From positions 1 through 22,691 of the forward strand of contig CAYPTS010000026.1 in NCBI GenBank assembly GCA_964413825.1: a DNA stretch of 22,691 nucleotides, in the 5' to 3' direction. This DNA comes from JAFGKM01 sp964413825. Its GTDB lineage: Bacteria > Ratteibacteria > UBA8468 > B48-G9 > JAFGKM01. The notes under the pieces were generated by a model. That model was not told the DNA's origin and did not search any database. It was given only the letters and a program-made list of their open reading frames with translations. The position numbers were made by a program, and so were the translations under genes. Shown one piece after another: positions 14,321-20,611 of the stretch. The stretch's first letter is position 1. Each line of letters begins with the position of its first letter.

Positions 14321-16003
14321 TCAGGAGGTATGTTTTTTTTGCAGTTTTGCCCATTCGTCCTTCAGTGTTACCGTGCGGTTGAAAACGGGTTTTGTTTCCG
14401 TTGTGTCAGGGTCTGCGCAGAAGTATCCGAGACGTTCAAACTGGCAGACGGTTCCCGGTTTCGCTCCCGCAATAGAGGGCTCCAAGCAAGCAGTCAGGAT
14501 TTCCAGTGAAGACGGGTTAAGGTTATCCTTGAAGTCCCCGCCGTCCGGAACATCAAGAGGATTGTCTTTAATAAACAGGTGGTCGTACAGCCTGACCTCT
14601 GCATTTATGGAGTTTCCGGCAGTTACCCAGTGGATGGTCGCTTTTACCTTTCTTCCGTCGGGAGCATCCCCGCCTTTTGTGGCAGGGTCGTACGTGCAGT
14701 GCAGTTCGCTGATATTTCCTTCAGCATCCTTTTTTATATCAACGCACTTTATGAAATAGGCATAGCGCAGGCGTACCTCCCTGCCGGGCGCCAGCCGGTA
14801 GAACTTTTTCGGAGGGTCTTCCATGAAATCGTTTTTCTCGATGTACAGGACCTTTGAAAACGGTATTTTTCTTGTGCCTGCCGCGGGGTCTTCGGGGTTG
14901 TTGATTGCGTCAAGTTCTTCTGTCTGCCCTTCGGGATAGTTGTCTATTATAACCTTTAACGGTTTTAAGACCCCCATGACTCTTTGAGCGTTTTTGTTCA
15001 GGTCGTCCCTGACGAAGTGCTCGAGAAGCGCTATGTCGACGGTACTGTCTGTTTTTGCAACTCCTATGCGGGCGCAGAAATTTTTGATTGCCGCCGGCGT
15101 ATAGCCACGGCGCCTCATTCCCGACAAAGTAGGCATCCGCGGGTCGTTCCATCCGCTGACATATTTCCCCTCAACCAGTTCGAGGAGTTTGCGCTTGCTC
15201 ATTACAGTGCGGGTAAGATTGAGGCGTGCAAATTCTATCTGCCGGGGAAGGTGTATTTCCAACTGTTCTATGAACCAGTTATAAAGAGGACGGTGGTCTT
15301 CGAATTCCAGCGTGCATATTGAATGAGTGATGCCTTCGATGGAGTCGGATTGCCCGTGCGCCCAGTCGTAAGTTGGGTAGATGCACCATTTATCTCCGGT
15401 GCGGTGATGCGTCCTGTGAAGTATGCGGTACATTACCGGGTCCCGCATGTTCAGGTTGGGCGAGGACATGTCTATTTTTGCCCTCAATACCTTCGTGCCG
15501 TCTGGGTATTTTCCCTCACGCATTTCCGAAAACATCCTGAGGTTTTCCTCCGCCGTCCGGTTCCTGTACGGGCTTTCCTTGCCCGGTTCGGTCAGAGTGC
15601 CCCTGTATTCTCTTATCTGTTCGGCCGTCAGGTCGCAGACAAACGCTTTTCCCTTCTTTATCAGTTCTACTGCGAAGCCGTAAAGGCGTTCAAAATAGTC
15701 GGATGCGTAGTATTCCCGTTGCTCCCAGTCAAAACCCAGCCAGCGGATGTCTTCCTTTATGGAGTTTACGTATTCCTCTTCCTCTTTTACGGGGTTGGTG
15801 TCATCAAAACGAAGGTTGTATTTGCCTCCGAACTCCTCAGCCATGCCGAAACTTATGCATATTGCCTTGGCATGCCCTATGTGCAGGTACCCGTTGGGCT
15901 CAGGGGGGAAACGGGTATGCACTTTTTTCCCGTATTTTTCGTCTGCAATGTCCTGCCGTATTATTTCCCTGATAAAATCCGTTTTTTTGTTGTTTTCTTC
16001 CAT
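14321..16003 (-). CDS. glnS: Glutaminyl-tRNA synthetase
   Basis: The 560-residue class I synthetase carries the signature PPEPNGYLHIGHAK with HIGH at 41-44, and the KMSKS-type motif VMSKR near 267-271. A GlnRS-type catalytic core with the FDDTNP and FDWEQR segments is followed by a beta-barrel anticodon-binding region. Length matches bacterial GlnRS (about 550-560) rather than GluRS. It charges tRNA-Gln directly, so the organism need not rely only on the GatCAB amidation route. The start at 16003 gives the usual N-terminus; an upstream in-frame start at 16066 lies before the predicted promoter and would add 21 residues. It is first in an operon with the FAD-oxidoreductase. Confidence 0.95.
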   Translation of the reverse strand: MEENNKKTDFIREIIRQDIADEKYGKKVHTRFPPEPNGYLHIGHAKAICISFGMAEEFGGKYNLRFDDTNPVKEEEEYVNSIKEDIRWLGFDWEQREYYASDYFERLYGFAVELIKKGKAFVCDLTAEQIREYRGTLTEPGKESPYRNRTAEENLRMFSEMREGKYPDGTKVLRAKIDMSSPNLNMRDPVMYRILHRTHHRTGDKWCIYPTYDWAHGQSDSIEGITHSICTLEFEDHRPLYNWFIEQLEIHLPRQIEFARLNLTRTVMSKRKLLELVEGKYVSGWNDPRMPTLSGMRRRGYTPAAIKNFCARIGVAKTDSTVDIALLEHFVRDDLNKNAQRVMGVLKPLKVIIDNYPEGQTEELDAINNPEDPAAGTRKIPFSKVLYIEKNDFMEDPPKKFYRLAPGREVRLRYAYFIKCVDIKKDAEGNISELHCTYDPATKGGDAPDGRKVKATIHWVTAGNSINAEVRLYDHLFIKDNPLDVPDGGDFKDNLNPSSLEILTACLEPSIAGAKPGTVCQFERLGYFCADPDTTETKPVFNRTVTLKDEWAKLQKKHTS

Positions 16004-16028
16004 TTTTTTCGCCTTTTTCGAACATATC

Positions 16029-16057
16029 ATTTTAGAAATTAAGCATGCAAAAGTCAA
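16029..16057 (-). promoter_or_regulatory. Promoter of glnS operon
   Basis: On the minus strand TTGACT (16057-16052), a 17-bp spacer and TAAAAT (16034-16029) form a good sigma-70-type promoter. Transcription would start near 16022, giving a leader of about 20 nt with a weak AAGGCG site before the ATG at 16003. Confidence 0.55.
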
Positions 16058-16119
16058 ATCCTGCATGGTTCTTTCTTTTTACCGCTTGTCTGAAAAATGA
16101 TAGAATACCGGAAAACACA

Positions 16120-16899
16120 ATGGAAGAAAACGTTAGATTCAAAAGCGGAAGATATAACCTTTCGGGAGTTCTCCACATTCCCGGGAAAGGAAAGCCCCCT
16201 TATCCCGCCGTGGTCATGTTCCACGGGTTTACGGGGAATAAGGCGGAGAGCCATTTTATCTTTACGAGAACTGCGCGGCATCTTGCGGGTAAAGGCATGG
16301 CCGTTCTCAGGTTTGATTTTATGGGTTCGGGCGACAGCGATGGCAGGTTTGAAAATATGACCCTTCACACCGAGATAAACGACGGGAAGAAAGCGGTGGA
16401 ATTTCTCATGAGGGACAAAAGGGTCGATAAAAACCGTATGGGAGTTCTCGGGCTTTCCATGGGAGCGGTAACGGCCTCTTTTGCCGCATCACGGTATAAA
16501 ACAAGTGCGTTGGTGCTGTGGGCTCCGCTTGCATATCCCGAACTAATCGGGGAAAAAATCCTGACAAGAAAACTAAAAAAAAGTTTGATGGAAAATGGCA
16601 GGGTGTATCCTCCCGGAATGGGACACTGTCTCGGCAAAAAGTTTTTTGAATCCCTGTCTGCCGTAAATCCTCTTGAATATGCGGAATCTTACAGGGGAAC
16701 GGTGCTCATTGTGCATACGAAAGACGATGCAACGCTTTCCCTGAAACATTCGCTTTCTTACTTTGAATCCTTTCACGGAAGCGCCGTTTTGCCGCGCATT
16801 CTTCTCTTGAACGAAGGCGGGCATACGTTTACCACGGAGTTTTCCGAAAAAACCGCAATTGAAGAGACCGCGGAATTTTTTGCCGGAACCCTTCTCTGA
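16120..16899 (+). CDS. Alpha/beta hydrolase (esterase/acylaminopeptidase-like)
   Basis: The 259-residue cytoplasmic protein has an alpha/beta-hydrolase fold. An oxyanion-region FHGFTGNKAESHF starts at H35, the nucleophile elbow is G-L-S113-M-G, the acid is probably D202 or D203 (HTKDDATLS) and the catalytic histidine is H235 (EGGHTF). The closest familiar relatives are small esterases and feruloyl-esterase-like serine hydrolases; the substrate is unknown. The ATG at 16120 is chosen over 16045 because the upstream extension lies in the divergent promoter region and looks non-coding. A weak TAGAAT -10 box (16101-16106) lies 13 bases before the ATG, with no Shine-Dalgarno. Confidence 0.85.
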   Translation: MEENVRFKSGRYNLSGVLHIPGKGKPPYPAVVMFHGFTGNKAESHFIFTRTARHLAGKGMAVLRFDFMGSGDSDGRFENMTLHTEINDGKKAVEFLMRDKRVDKNRMGVLGLSMGAVTASFAASRYKTSALVLWAPLAYPELIGEKILTRKLKKSLMENGRVYPPGMGHCLGKKFFESLSAVNPLEYAESYRGTVLIVHTKDDATLSLKHSLSYFESFHGSAVLPRILLLNEGGHTFTTEFSEKTAIEETAEFFAGTLL

Positions 16900-16901
16900 T
16901 T

Positions 16902-16930
16902 TTGCAAAAACCGTCTGGATTTGCTATAAT
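16902..16930 (+). promoter_or_regulatory. Promoter of mscS-like gene (leaderless)
   Basis: TTGCAA (16902-16907), a 17-bp spacer and a perfect TATAAT (16925-16930) preceded by TTGC form a strong promoter. The ATG is only eight bases beyond the -10 box, so the mRNA would have about 0-3 leader bases and no Shine-Dalgarno. Confidence 0.65.
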
Positions 16931-16938
16931 CAGACATT

Positions 16939-18171
16939 ATGAAAATTTTTGAAAATATTCTTTTTGCCGAAGAGGCGGCCGGCGTACATCCGGTTCCGGT
17001 AAGCCGTTTCAACCTTACTGAACATTTTCCCGCATGGATGCACAGGGAATTTTTAGGGGTTACCGCATGGCATTTTGTAGCGGCATTTATTTTTATATTG
17101 CTGGGCCTTGTGCTGAAAAAAATATCCGATTACATATTCGAAAAGAAACTTATCCCTCTATTTAAAAAGACGCGCATTGACCTGGATAACCTTTTTCTCG
17201 AGGCGTTGAGCAAACCCCTGGGGATATTGATTCTTCTCGCAGGCATTGCAGGAGCCGCGGCGGTACTGCCTTTTCCCGAAGAACCGGATATAAACGGGTT
17301 TGTTTTCGGGGTGCTGAAAATTCTTGCCGCCCTTGATTTCCTCTGGTTTCTTTTCAGGGTTGTCGACATAGGGGTGAAATACCTTTCGCGGCTTGCCGAG
17401 CGTACCGAATCGAAACTGGACGAACAACTCGTACCGCTTGTAAGCAAAGCGATAAAGGTGACCGTAGGAGCGATAAGTTTTTTATGGATAATCCAACTTT
17501 TCGGCTACAACGTATCAAGTTTGCTTGCCGGACTGGGGATAGGAGGCCTTGCCGTTGCGCTGGCACTGCAGGATACGCTTTCAAACTTCTTCGGTTCGGT
17601 TTTTATATTTCTTGACAGGCCGTTTATGGTGGGCGACCTCATAAAAGTTGGAGAAGTCGAAGGTACCGTGGAAGACATAGGTTTCCGTTCGACGCGCATC
17701 AGGACGTATCCCGCAACTCTGGTATCCATACCCAACAAAACGATATCCAATTCCGTTATAGACAACCTGTCAAAACGTCCTAAAAGAAGGGTTGCGCAGA
17801 CTATCGGGGTAACCTATGAAACCACCGCCGACCGGATGGAGCAGGCGGTATCCTCAATCAAGGAGATAATTGCGAACGAAAAACGGATAGACGAGGAATT
17901 TCTCGTGGTGCGCTTTACGGAGTTCGGCGGTTCGAGTCTGGACATAACCGTCATATACTTCACAAAAGACGTGGGGTTTGTCGAACATGTCGAAGTGAAG
18001 GAAAAAATTAACCTTGCCATCATGCGGAAACTTAAAGAACTCGGCCTTTCAATTCCATTCCCGACAAGGTCGATATACATAGAAAATCTTGACGGGAACG
18101 CCGGCAGTGTGCTGAAAACAGGGAAAAGAGCGCAAAAAAAGGAAGACACAGAAGAAAAACTTCCGTTTTAA
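16939..18171 (+). CDS. MscS-family mechanosensitive ion channel
   Basis: The 410-residue inner-membrane protein has an N-terminal region with hydrophobic helices (about 35-55, 85-105, 115-140), then the conserved pore helix VSSLLAGLGIGGLAVALALQDTLSNFFGS (about 190-220) and the beta-domain FIFLDRPFMVGDLIKVGEVEGTVEDIGFRSTRIRT of MscS. A cytoplasmic alpha/beta domain and a charged tail follow. It releases solutes during osmotic downshock. With 410 residues it is longer than E. coli MscS (286), as in YnaI/YbdG-type members. No terminator is visible in the 60 bp before the next gene's promoter. Confidence 0.94.
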   Translation: MKIFENILFAEEAAGVHPVPVSRFNLTEHFPAWMHREFLGVTAWHFVAAFIFILLGLVLKKISDYIFEKKLIPLFKKTRIDLDNLFLEALSKPLGILILLAGIAGAAAVLPFPEEPDINGFVFGVLKILAALDFLWFLFRVVDIGVKYLSRLAERTESKLDEQLVPLVSKAIKVTVGAISFLWIIQLFGYNVSSLLAGLGIGGLAVALALQDTLSNFFGSVFIFLDRPFMVGDLIKVGEVEGTVEDIGFRSTRIRTYPATLVSIPNKTISNSVIDNLSKRPKRRVAQTIGVTYETTADRMEQAVSSIKEIIANEKRIDEEFLVVRFTEFGGSSLDITVIYFTKDVGFVEHVEVKEKINLAIMRKLKELGLSIPFPTRSIYIENLDGNAGSVLKTGKRAQKKEDTEEKLPF

Positions 18172-18176
18172 ATCCC

Positions 18177-18204
18177 TTGACATTTTTCTGTTTTGAGGTA
18201 TATT
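18177..18204 (+). promoter_or_regulatory. Promoter of fmdB-like gene
   Basis: A consensus TTGACA (18177-18182), 16-bp spacer and TATATT (18199-18204) precede a leader of about 20 nt with GGAGG (18222-18226). Unlike the leaderless genes nearby, this gene has a conventional ribosome binding site. Confidence 0.65.
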
Positions 18205-18231
18205 CTTATACTCTGTTACGTGGAGGATGTT

Positions 18232-18531
18232 ATGCCGACTTATCAATATGAATGCAAAAAATGCGGACACGGTTTTGAGAAGTTCCAGAAAATGACCGAC
18301 AAACCGGTATCAAAATGTCCCGAATGCAAAGGGAATGTATCGCGGATAATCGGCCTCGGCGGGGGGGTCATATTCAAGGGCCCGGGCTTTTACACGACTG
18401 AATACAGAAGCGAAGAATACAAGAGAAAAGAAAAAGCGGAAAAACAGCCTGCCGCCGCGGGAAGTCCTTCCTCCTCTTCCTGCAAGACGTGTTCCGCGTC
18501 GCCTTCGGCGTGCACGACCTGCAAAAAATAA
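18232..18531 (+). CDS. FmdB-family zinc ribbon protein
   Basis: The 99-residue protein begins MPTYQYECKKCGHGFE with a CxxC at C8/C11 and a second CPEC pair near 34-37, forming the FmdB/CxxC_CxxC_SSSS zinc ribbon. The GLGGGVIFKGPGFYTTEY segment is the typical core. A Lys/Glu linker then leads to a Ser/Ala/Cys tail ending CKTCSASPSACTTCKK, with four extra cysteines in two more CxxC pairs. FmdB was proposed as a regulator of formamidase expression, but the family role is unknown. GGAGG lies six bases upstream of the ATG at 18232; an in-frame upstream ATG at 18193 lies inside the promoter. Confidence 0.88.
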   Translation: MPTYQYECKKCGHGFEKFQKMTDKPVSKCPECKGNVSRIIGLGGGVIFKGPGFYTTEYRSEEYKRKEKAEKQPAAAGSPSSSSCKTCSASPSACTTCKK

Positions 18532-18532
18532 T

Positions 18533-18561
18533 TTGCCTGAAGCATGCAAATCTGATATACT
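18533..18561 (+). promoter_or_regulatory. Promoter of tRNA-Asn gene
   Basis: TTGCCT (18533-18538), a 17-bp spacer and TATACT (18556-18561) lie 24 bases before the tRNA 5' end, the arrangement expected for a dedicated tRNA promoter. Confidence 0.6.
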
Positions 18562-18585
18562 AATCCGGTTCATTCACAATTTAAT

Positions 18586-18913
18586 TCCGGCGTAGCTCAA
18601 TGGTGGAGCAAGCGGCTGTAATAAGTTGCAGCTTCCGCGAGAAATCGCGGTTGAAAAATCGGGTGAATTCAGGGAAATCCGTGAGATAGTCGAAAGGTTA
18701 ACGGACAATCCTGAGCCAAGCCATCTGGCATAGACAGATGGAAGGTGCAGAGACTATCCAGAAATGGAGTACTTGATACCTTTTGTAAGGTATTTGGGAA
18801 GCGCCCGACATCCTCGTCTGAATATAGAAAGGATGAAGATATAGTCCAAGCCCTGAAGTAATTCAGGGGCACTTGTAACCGCAAGGTTGTAGGTTCGAAT
18901 CCTACCGCCGGAG
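18586..18913 (+). tRNA. tRNA-Asn(GUU), interrupted by a group I intron in the anticodon
   Basis: The exons are 18586-18619 and 18876-18913. Joined, they give a 72-nt tRNA. The acceptor TCCGGCG/CGCCGGA pairs at 7 of 7 positions. The D arm is GCTC/GAGC. The anticodon loop is CTGTTAA with anticodon GTT on a stem of four pairs (the fifth, A27-A43, is mismatched), and the T arm GTAGG-TTCGAAT-CCTAC is perfect. The discriminator is G, as is typical of bacterial tRNA-Asn. The split falls between anticodon bases 35 and 36. The discriminator is followed by CTT, not CCA; an encoded CCA occurs only after two 133-bp repeats, at 19180-19182. CCA would therefore have to be added enzymatically or supplied by an excision event. 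Confidence 0.88.
18620..18875 (+). ncRNA. Group I self-splicing intron in tRNA-Asn (IA-like)
   Basis: All core pairings can be drawn. P1 is exon GCTGT (18615-18619) with guide GCAGC (18628-18632), giving the obligatory U-G pair at the 5' splice site. P2 is CCGCG/CGCGG; P3 TCGGG (18659-18663)/CCCGA (18804-18808); P4 TCAGG/CCTGA; P5 TCCGT/ACGGA; P6 with P6a CCATCT/AGATGG; P7 GACTAT (18752-18757)/ATAGTC (18841-18846); P8 CATCCT/AGGATG; and P9 CCCTGAA/TTCAGGG with a GTAA loop. The intron ends in G (18875). Extra hairpins 18758-18767 and 18776-18793, between P7 and P3', resemble P7.1/P7.2 of subgroup IA. There is no ORF in its 256 nt. Confidence 0.9.
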
Positions 18914-19180
18914 CTTGAAGTTCTTACCTGTAAGGCAGGATTCGAAGGGAGCGAAGTCAGGGATTGCGATGAGAAAGAGCAATCCCAGCGGGTGGCCGAC
19001 CCGAAGCGTTTCGAAAGCTGAGAGGCGCCGAATCCTACCGCCGGAGCTTGAAGTTCTTACCTGTAAGGCAGGATTCGAAGGGAGCGAAGTCAGGGATTGC
19101 GATGAGAAAGAGCAATCCCAGCGGGTGGCCGACCCGAAGCGTTTCGAAAGCTGAGAGGCGCCGAATCCTACCGCCGGAGC
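18896..19180 (+). repeat. 133-bp tandem repeat that re-creates the tRNA-Asn 3' end
   Basis: Two identical 133-bp units begin at 18896 and 19029, followed by a partial third. Each starts with the 19-bp core CGAATCCTACCGCCGGAGC (18896-18914, 19029-19047, 19162-19180), which is the 3' end of tRNA-Asn from the T loop through the discriminator. The other 114 bp are highly structured: CTTAC/GTAAG, GGGATTGC/GCAATCCC (8 bp around an 11-nt loop), CGGGT/ACCCG, and AGGATTCG pairing with the core CGAATCCT. Only the last core is followed by CCA. The layout is that of tandem site-specific insertion or duplication at a tRNA 3' end. There is no integrase or ORF. Confidence 0.85.
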
Positions 19181-19191
19181 CATCCTTCGCC

Positions 19192-19278
19192 AGGGTATAC
19201 CCTTAGAATCTTTAACGAATTAGGGCTAATGAACGGCTTTGCCGCGTAAAGGCCTCCGTTCATCGATTATTCGCAATT
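19192..19278. other. Intergenic stretch with palindromes
   Basis: Between the repeat array and the DUF3300 gene lie a perfect 12-bp palindrome AGGGTATACCCT (19192-19203) and a hairpin with ATGAACGG/CCGTTCAT arms (about 19227-19263) with inner CTTT/AAAG pairing. They may end transcription of the tRNA and the convergent DUF3300 gene, but no T-run is seen. Confidence 0.4.
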
Positions 19279-20460
19279 TTACTTTCGCTTTGAAGTGACC
19301 CTGTCTCTAACCGATATTCTTTTCCCGCGTGTCCTTTCAGGCGCCGGCCTTTCTTGTCTTGCATCAGTAACCGGTTGTTTCGGTTCACTGCGGGAGAGGC
19401 GCAATCCTCCATCCGTAATATCCGCGTCTGTGCGCCTGTCCGTTAAGCGTTCGTACGTGTTTGGACGCGCCTGTTCAGTTGTTGCCTTCTGACGCGAAAT
19501 GTTCGATTTTTCCCTGTCCGGTGCAGTCCTCTGTTTTGCCTGTTCTACGCGCGGATAAATGTGTTTTTTTGGCTTACTTTCCGGAGCGCTGGGCGGTCTT
19601 TGCGTGTACCGGTCGCTTGTTCGTCTGTCTCTGTAATCGACCCGTCTCCTGTGGTGGGGGATATGCCGCCAGTAAGGATTGGCATAAACATGGCGGACTG
19701 AAGGCTTATGGTACCGGCTTGCGTTGTGTACGACTATGCAGATACGGAATGCAGGCCAGTCAAACCACGCCCATGAAAACCAGCCGGCACTGATATAAAC
19801 CGGATGTCCGAAACGGACGTACCGCACGCCGGCGGGATAACCTGAAGGATAATGCCAGTAATAGGGAGGATACGCGGGATAACGCCACGGTCCGTATACG
19901 TACAAAGGGTCGTATACGGGCACGTAAACCGTGCGGGATACCGCAGGTTCTATTTTGATAACCTCCCGCTCAACTATGATTTTCTGCTCTCCGGTTGTCT
20001 TGAGATTGCCCTGTTTGTATGCCATACTCCGAAGTTCCTGGACGGTATCCATGACTTCTTCTTCCTGGCTCAGGAAAGCATCTCCCAGCCTTCTTGTCTG
20101 GTCGAGTTTATCGCTTAAAGCGAATATCACGTCAGGAAAATGGCAGAGAGATTTTATGCTGGTGTCCCAGTCTTTATCCCTTAGTGCATTATGCAGCGTC
20201 TCACCCTTGAGGTTTTTGTTTTTGCGCAACCAGCGTTCCGCCTCGATAATTTCAAGAGGATATGTTGACGCCATTAGTACCTGTGCAAGCAGTGAGTCTG
20301 GATAAAGGGCAATCGGGGCAAGCATCTGCACAAGTTCTTCTTTGCCTGCATAGTTCTGCTCATCCGCTGTTGAACCATATGCCGGTATCACTGCAGATAG
20401 TAGAAAAAGAGAAATTATGCAAAACGCCGTTTTCCGCATTGCGAACTGTATGTTTTTCAT
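19279..20460 (-). CDS. DUF3300 domain-containing secreted protein
   Basis: The 393-residue protein has an N-terminal signal peptide (hydrophobic CIISLFLLSAVIPAYG, cleavage near residue 30). A DUF3300 domain follows, with ELVQMLAPIALYPDSLLAQVLMASTYPLEIIEAERWL and a DTSIKSLCHFPDVI segment, then a Tyr/Pro/Trp-rich stretch (VYVPVYDPLYVYGPWRYP) and a long Arg/Pro/Ser-rich basic tail. DUF3300 proteins are exported proteins of unknown function, found mainly in diderms. AAGGAGGT lies nine bases before the ATG at 20460; a second in-frame ATG at 20439 would also keep the signal peptide. It is divergent from the histidine kinase gene. Confidence 0.9.
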   Translation of the reverse strand: MKNIQFAMRKTAFCIISLFLLSAVIPAYGSTADEQNYAGKEELVQMLAPIALYPDSLLAQVLMASTYPLEIIEAERWLRKNKNLKGETLHNALRDKDWDTSIKSLCHFPDVIFALSDKLDQTRRLGDAFLSQEEEVMDTVQELRSMAYKQGNLKTTGEQKIIVEREVIKIEPAVSRTVYVPVYDPLYVYGPWRYPAYPPYYWHYPSGYPAGVRYVRFGHPVYISAGWFSWAWFDWPAFRICIVVHNASRYHKPSVRHVYANPYWRHIPHHRRRVDYRDRRTSDRYTQRPPSAPESKPKKHIYPRVEQAKQRTAPDREKSNISRQKATTEQARPNTYERLTDRRTDADITDGGLRLSRSEPKQPVTDARQERPAPERTRGKRISVRDRVTSKRK

Positions 20461-20514
20461 GTTCGTCCACCTCCTTGTTATTCTGACGGAAACCGTAAAA
20501 AAGGGTTTAGTCGG

Positions 20515-20566
20515 TTGTCATTTTTTTCGATAAATGTTGACAAACGGTGCAAATTGGTGGTAAATT
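20515..20566 (+). promoter_or_regulatory. Histidine-kinase promoter with inverted repeat over the -35 box
   Basis: A consensus TTGACA (20537-20542), 18-bp spacer and TAAATT (20561-20566) could drive the kinase gene. Arms TTGTCA (20515-20520) and TGACAA (20538-20543) form an inverted repeat two helical turns apart that overlaps the -35 box, as an operator could. A second TTATAA-rich stretch near 20592-20600 is an alternative -10 region. AAGGA lies about ten bases before the ATG. Confidence 0.4.
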
Positions 20567-20611
20567 TGTATTGTAAGGCAGAACCTGTTCTTATTATAAG
20601 GAACTAAACTT

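Noticed and set aside
15323..16042. 239-codon plus-strand ORF
   Set aside because: It is antisense to glnS, which has HIGH and MSK motifs in place.
18612..18620. tRNA-Tyr (GTA) or tRNA-Thr (TGT) from reading the exon ends without the intron boundaries
   Set aside because: Group I boundaries (U-G pair at 18619, terminal G at 18875) give loop CTGTTAA, and the discriminator G and body match tRNA-Asn.
18960..19025. Hammerhead-type ribozyme suggested by GATGAG and CGAAA words
   Set aside because: The CUGAUGA and GAAA core elements are not in the required order around a third stem on either strand.
18896..19180. CRISPR array
   Set aside because: The whole 133-bp unit is identical in both copies, so there are no variable spacers.
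18902..19183. 93-codon minus-strand ORF with an internal repeat
   Set aside because: It exists only because the 133-bp unit is repeated. A period of 133 is not a multiple of three, so the copies are read in different frames, and there is no start signal.
19227..19263. Intrinsic terminator after the tRNA or DUF3300 gene
   Set aside because: A hairpin is present, but there is no T-run in either direction, so it is reported only as a palindrome.
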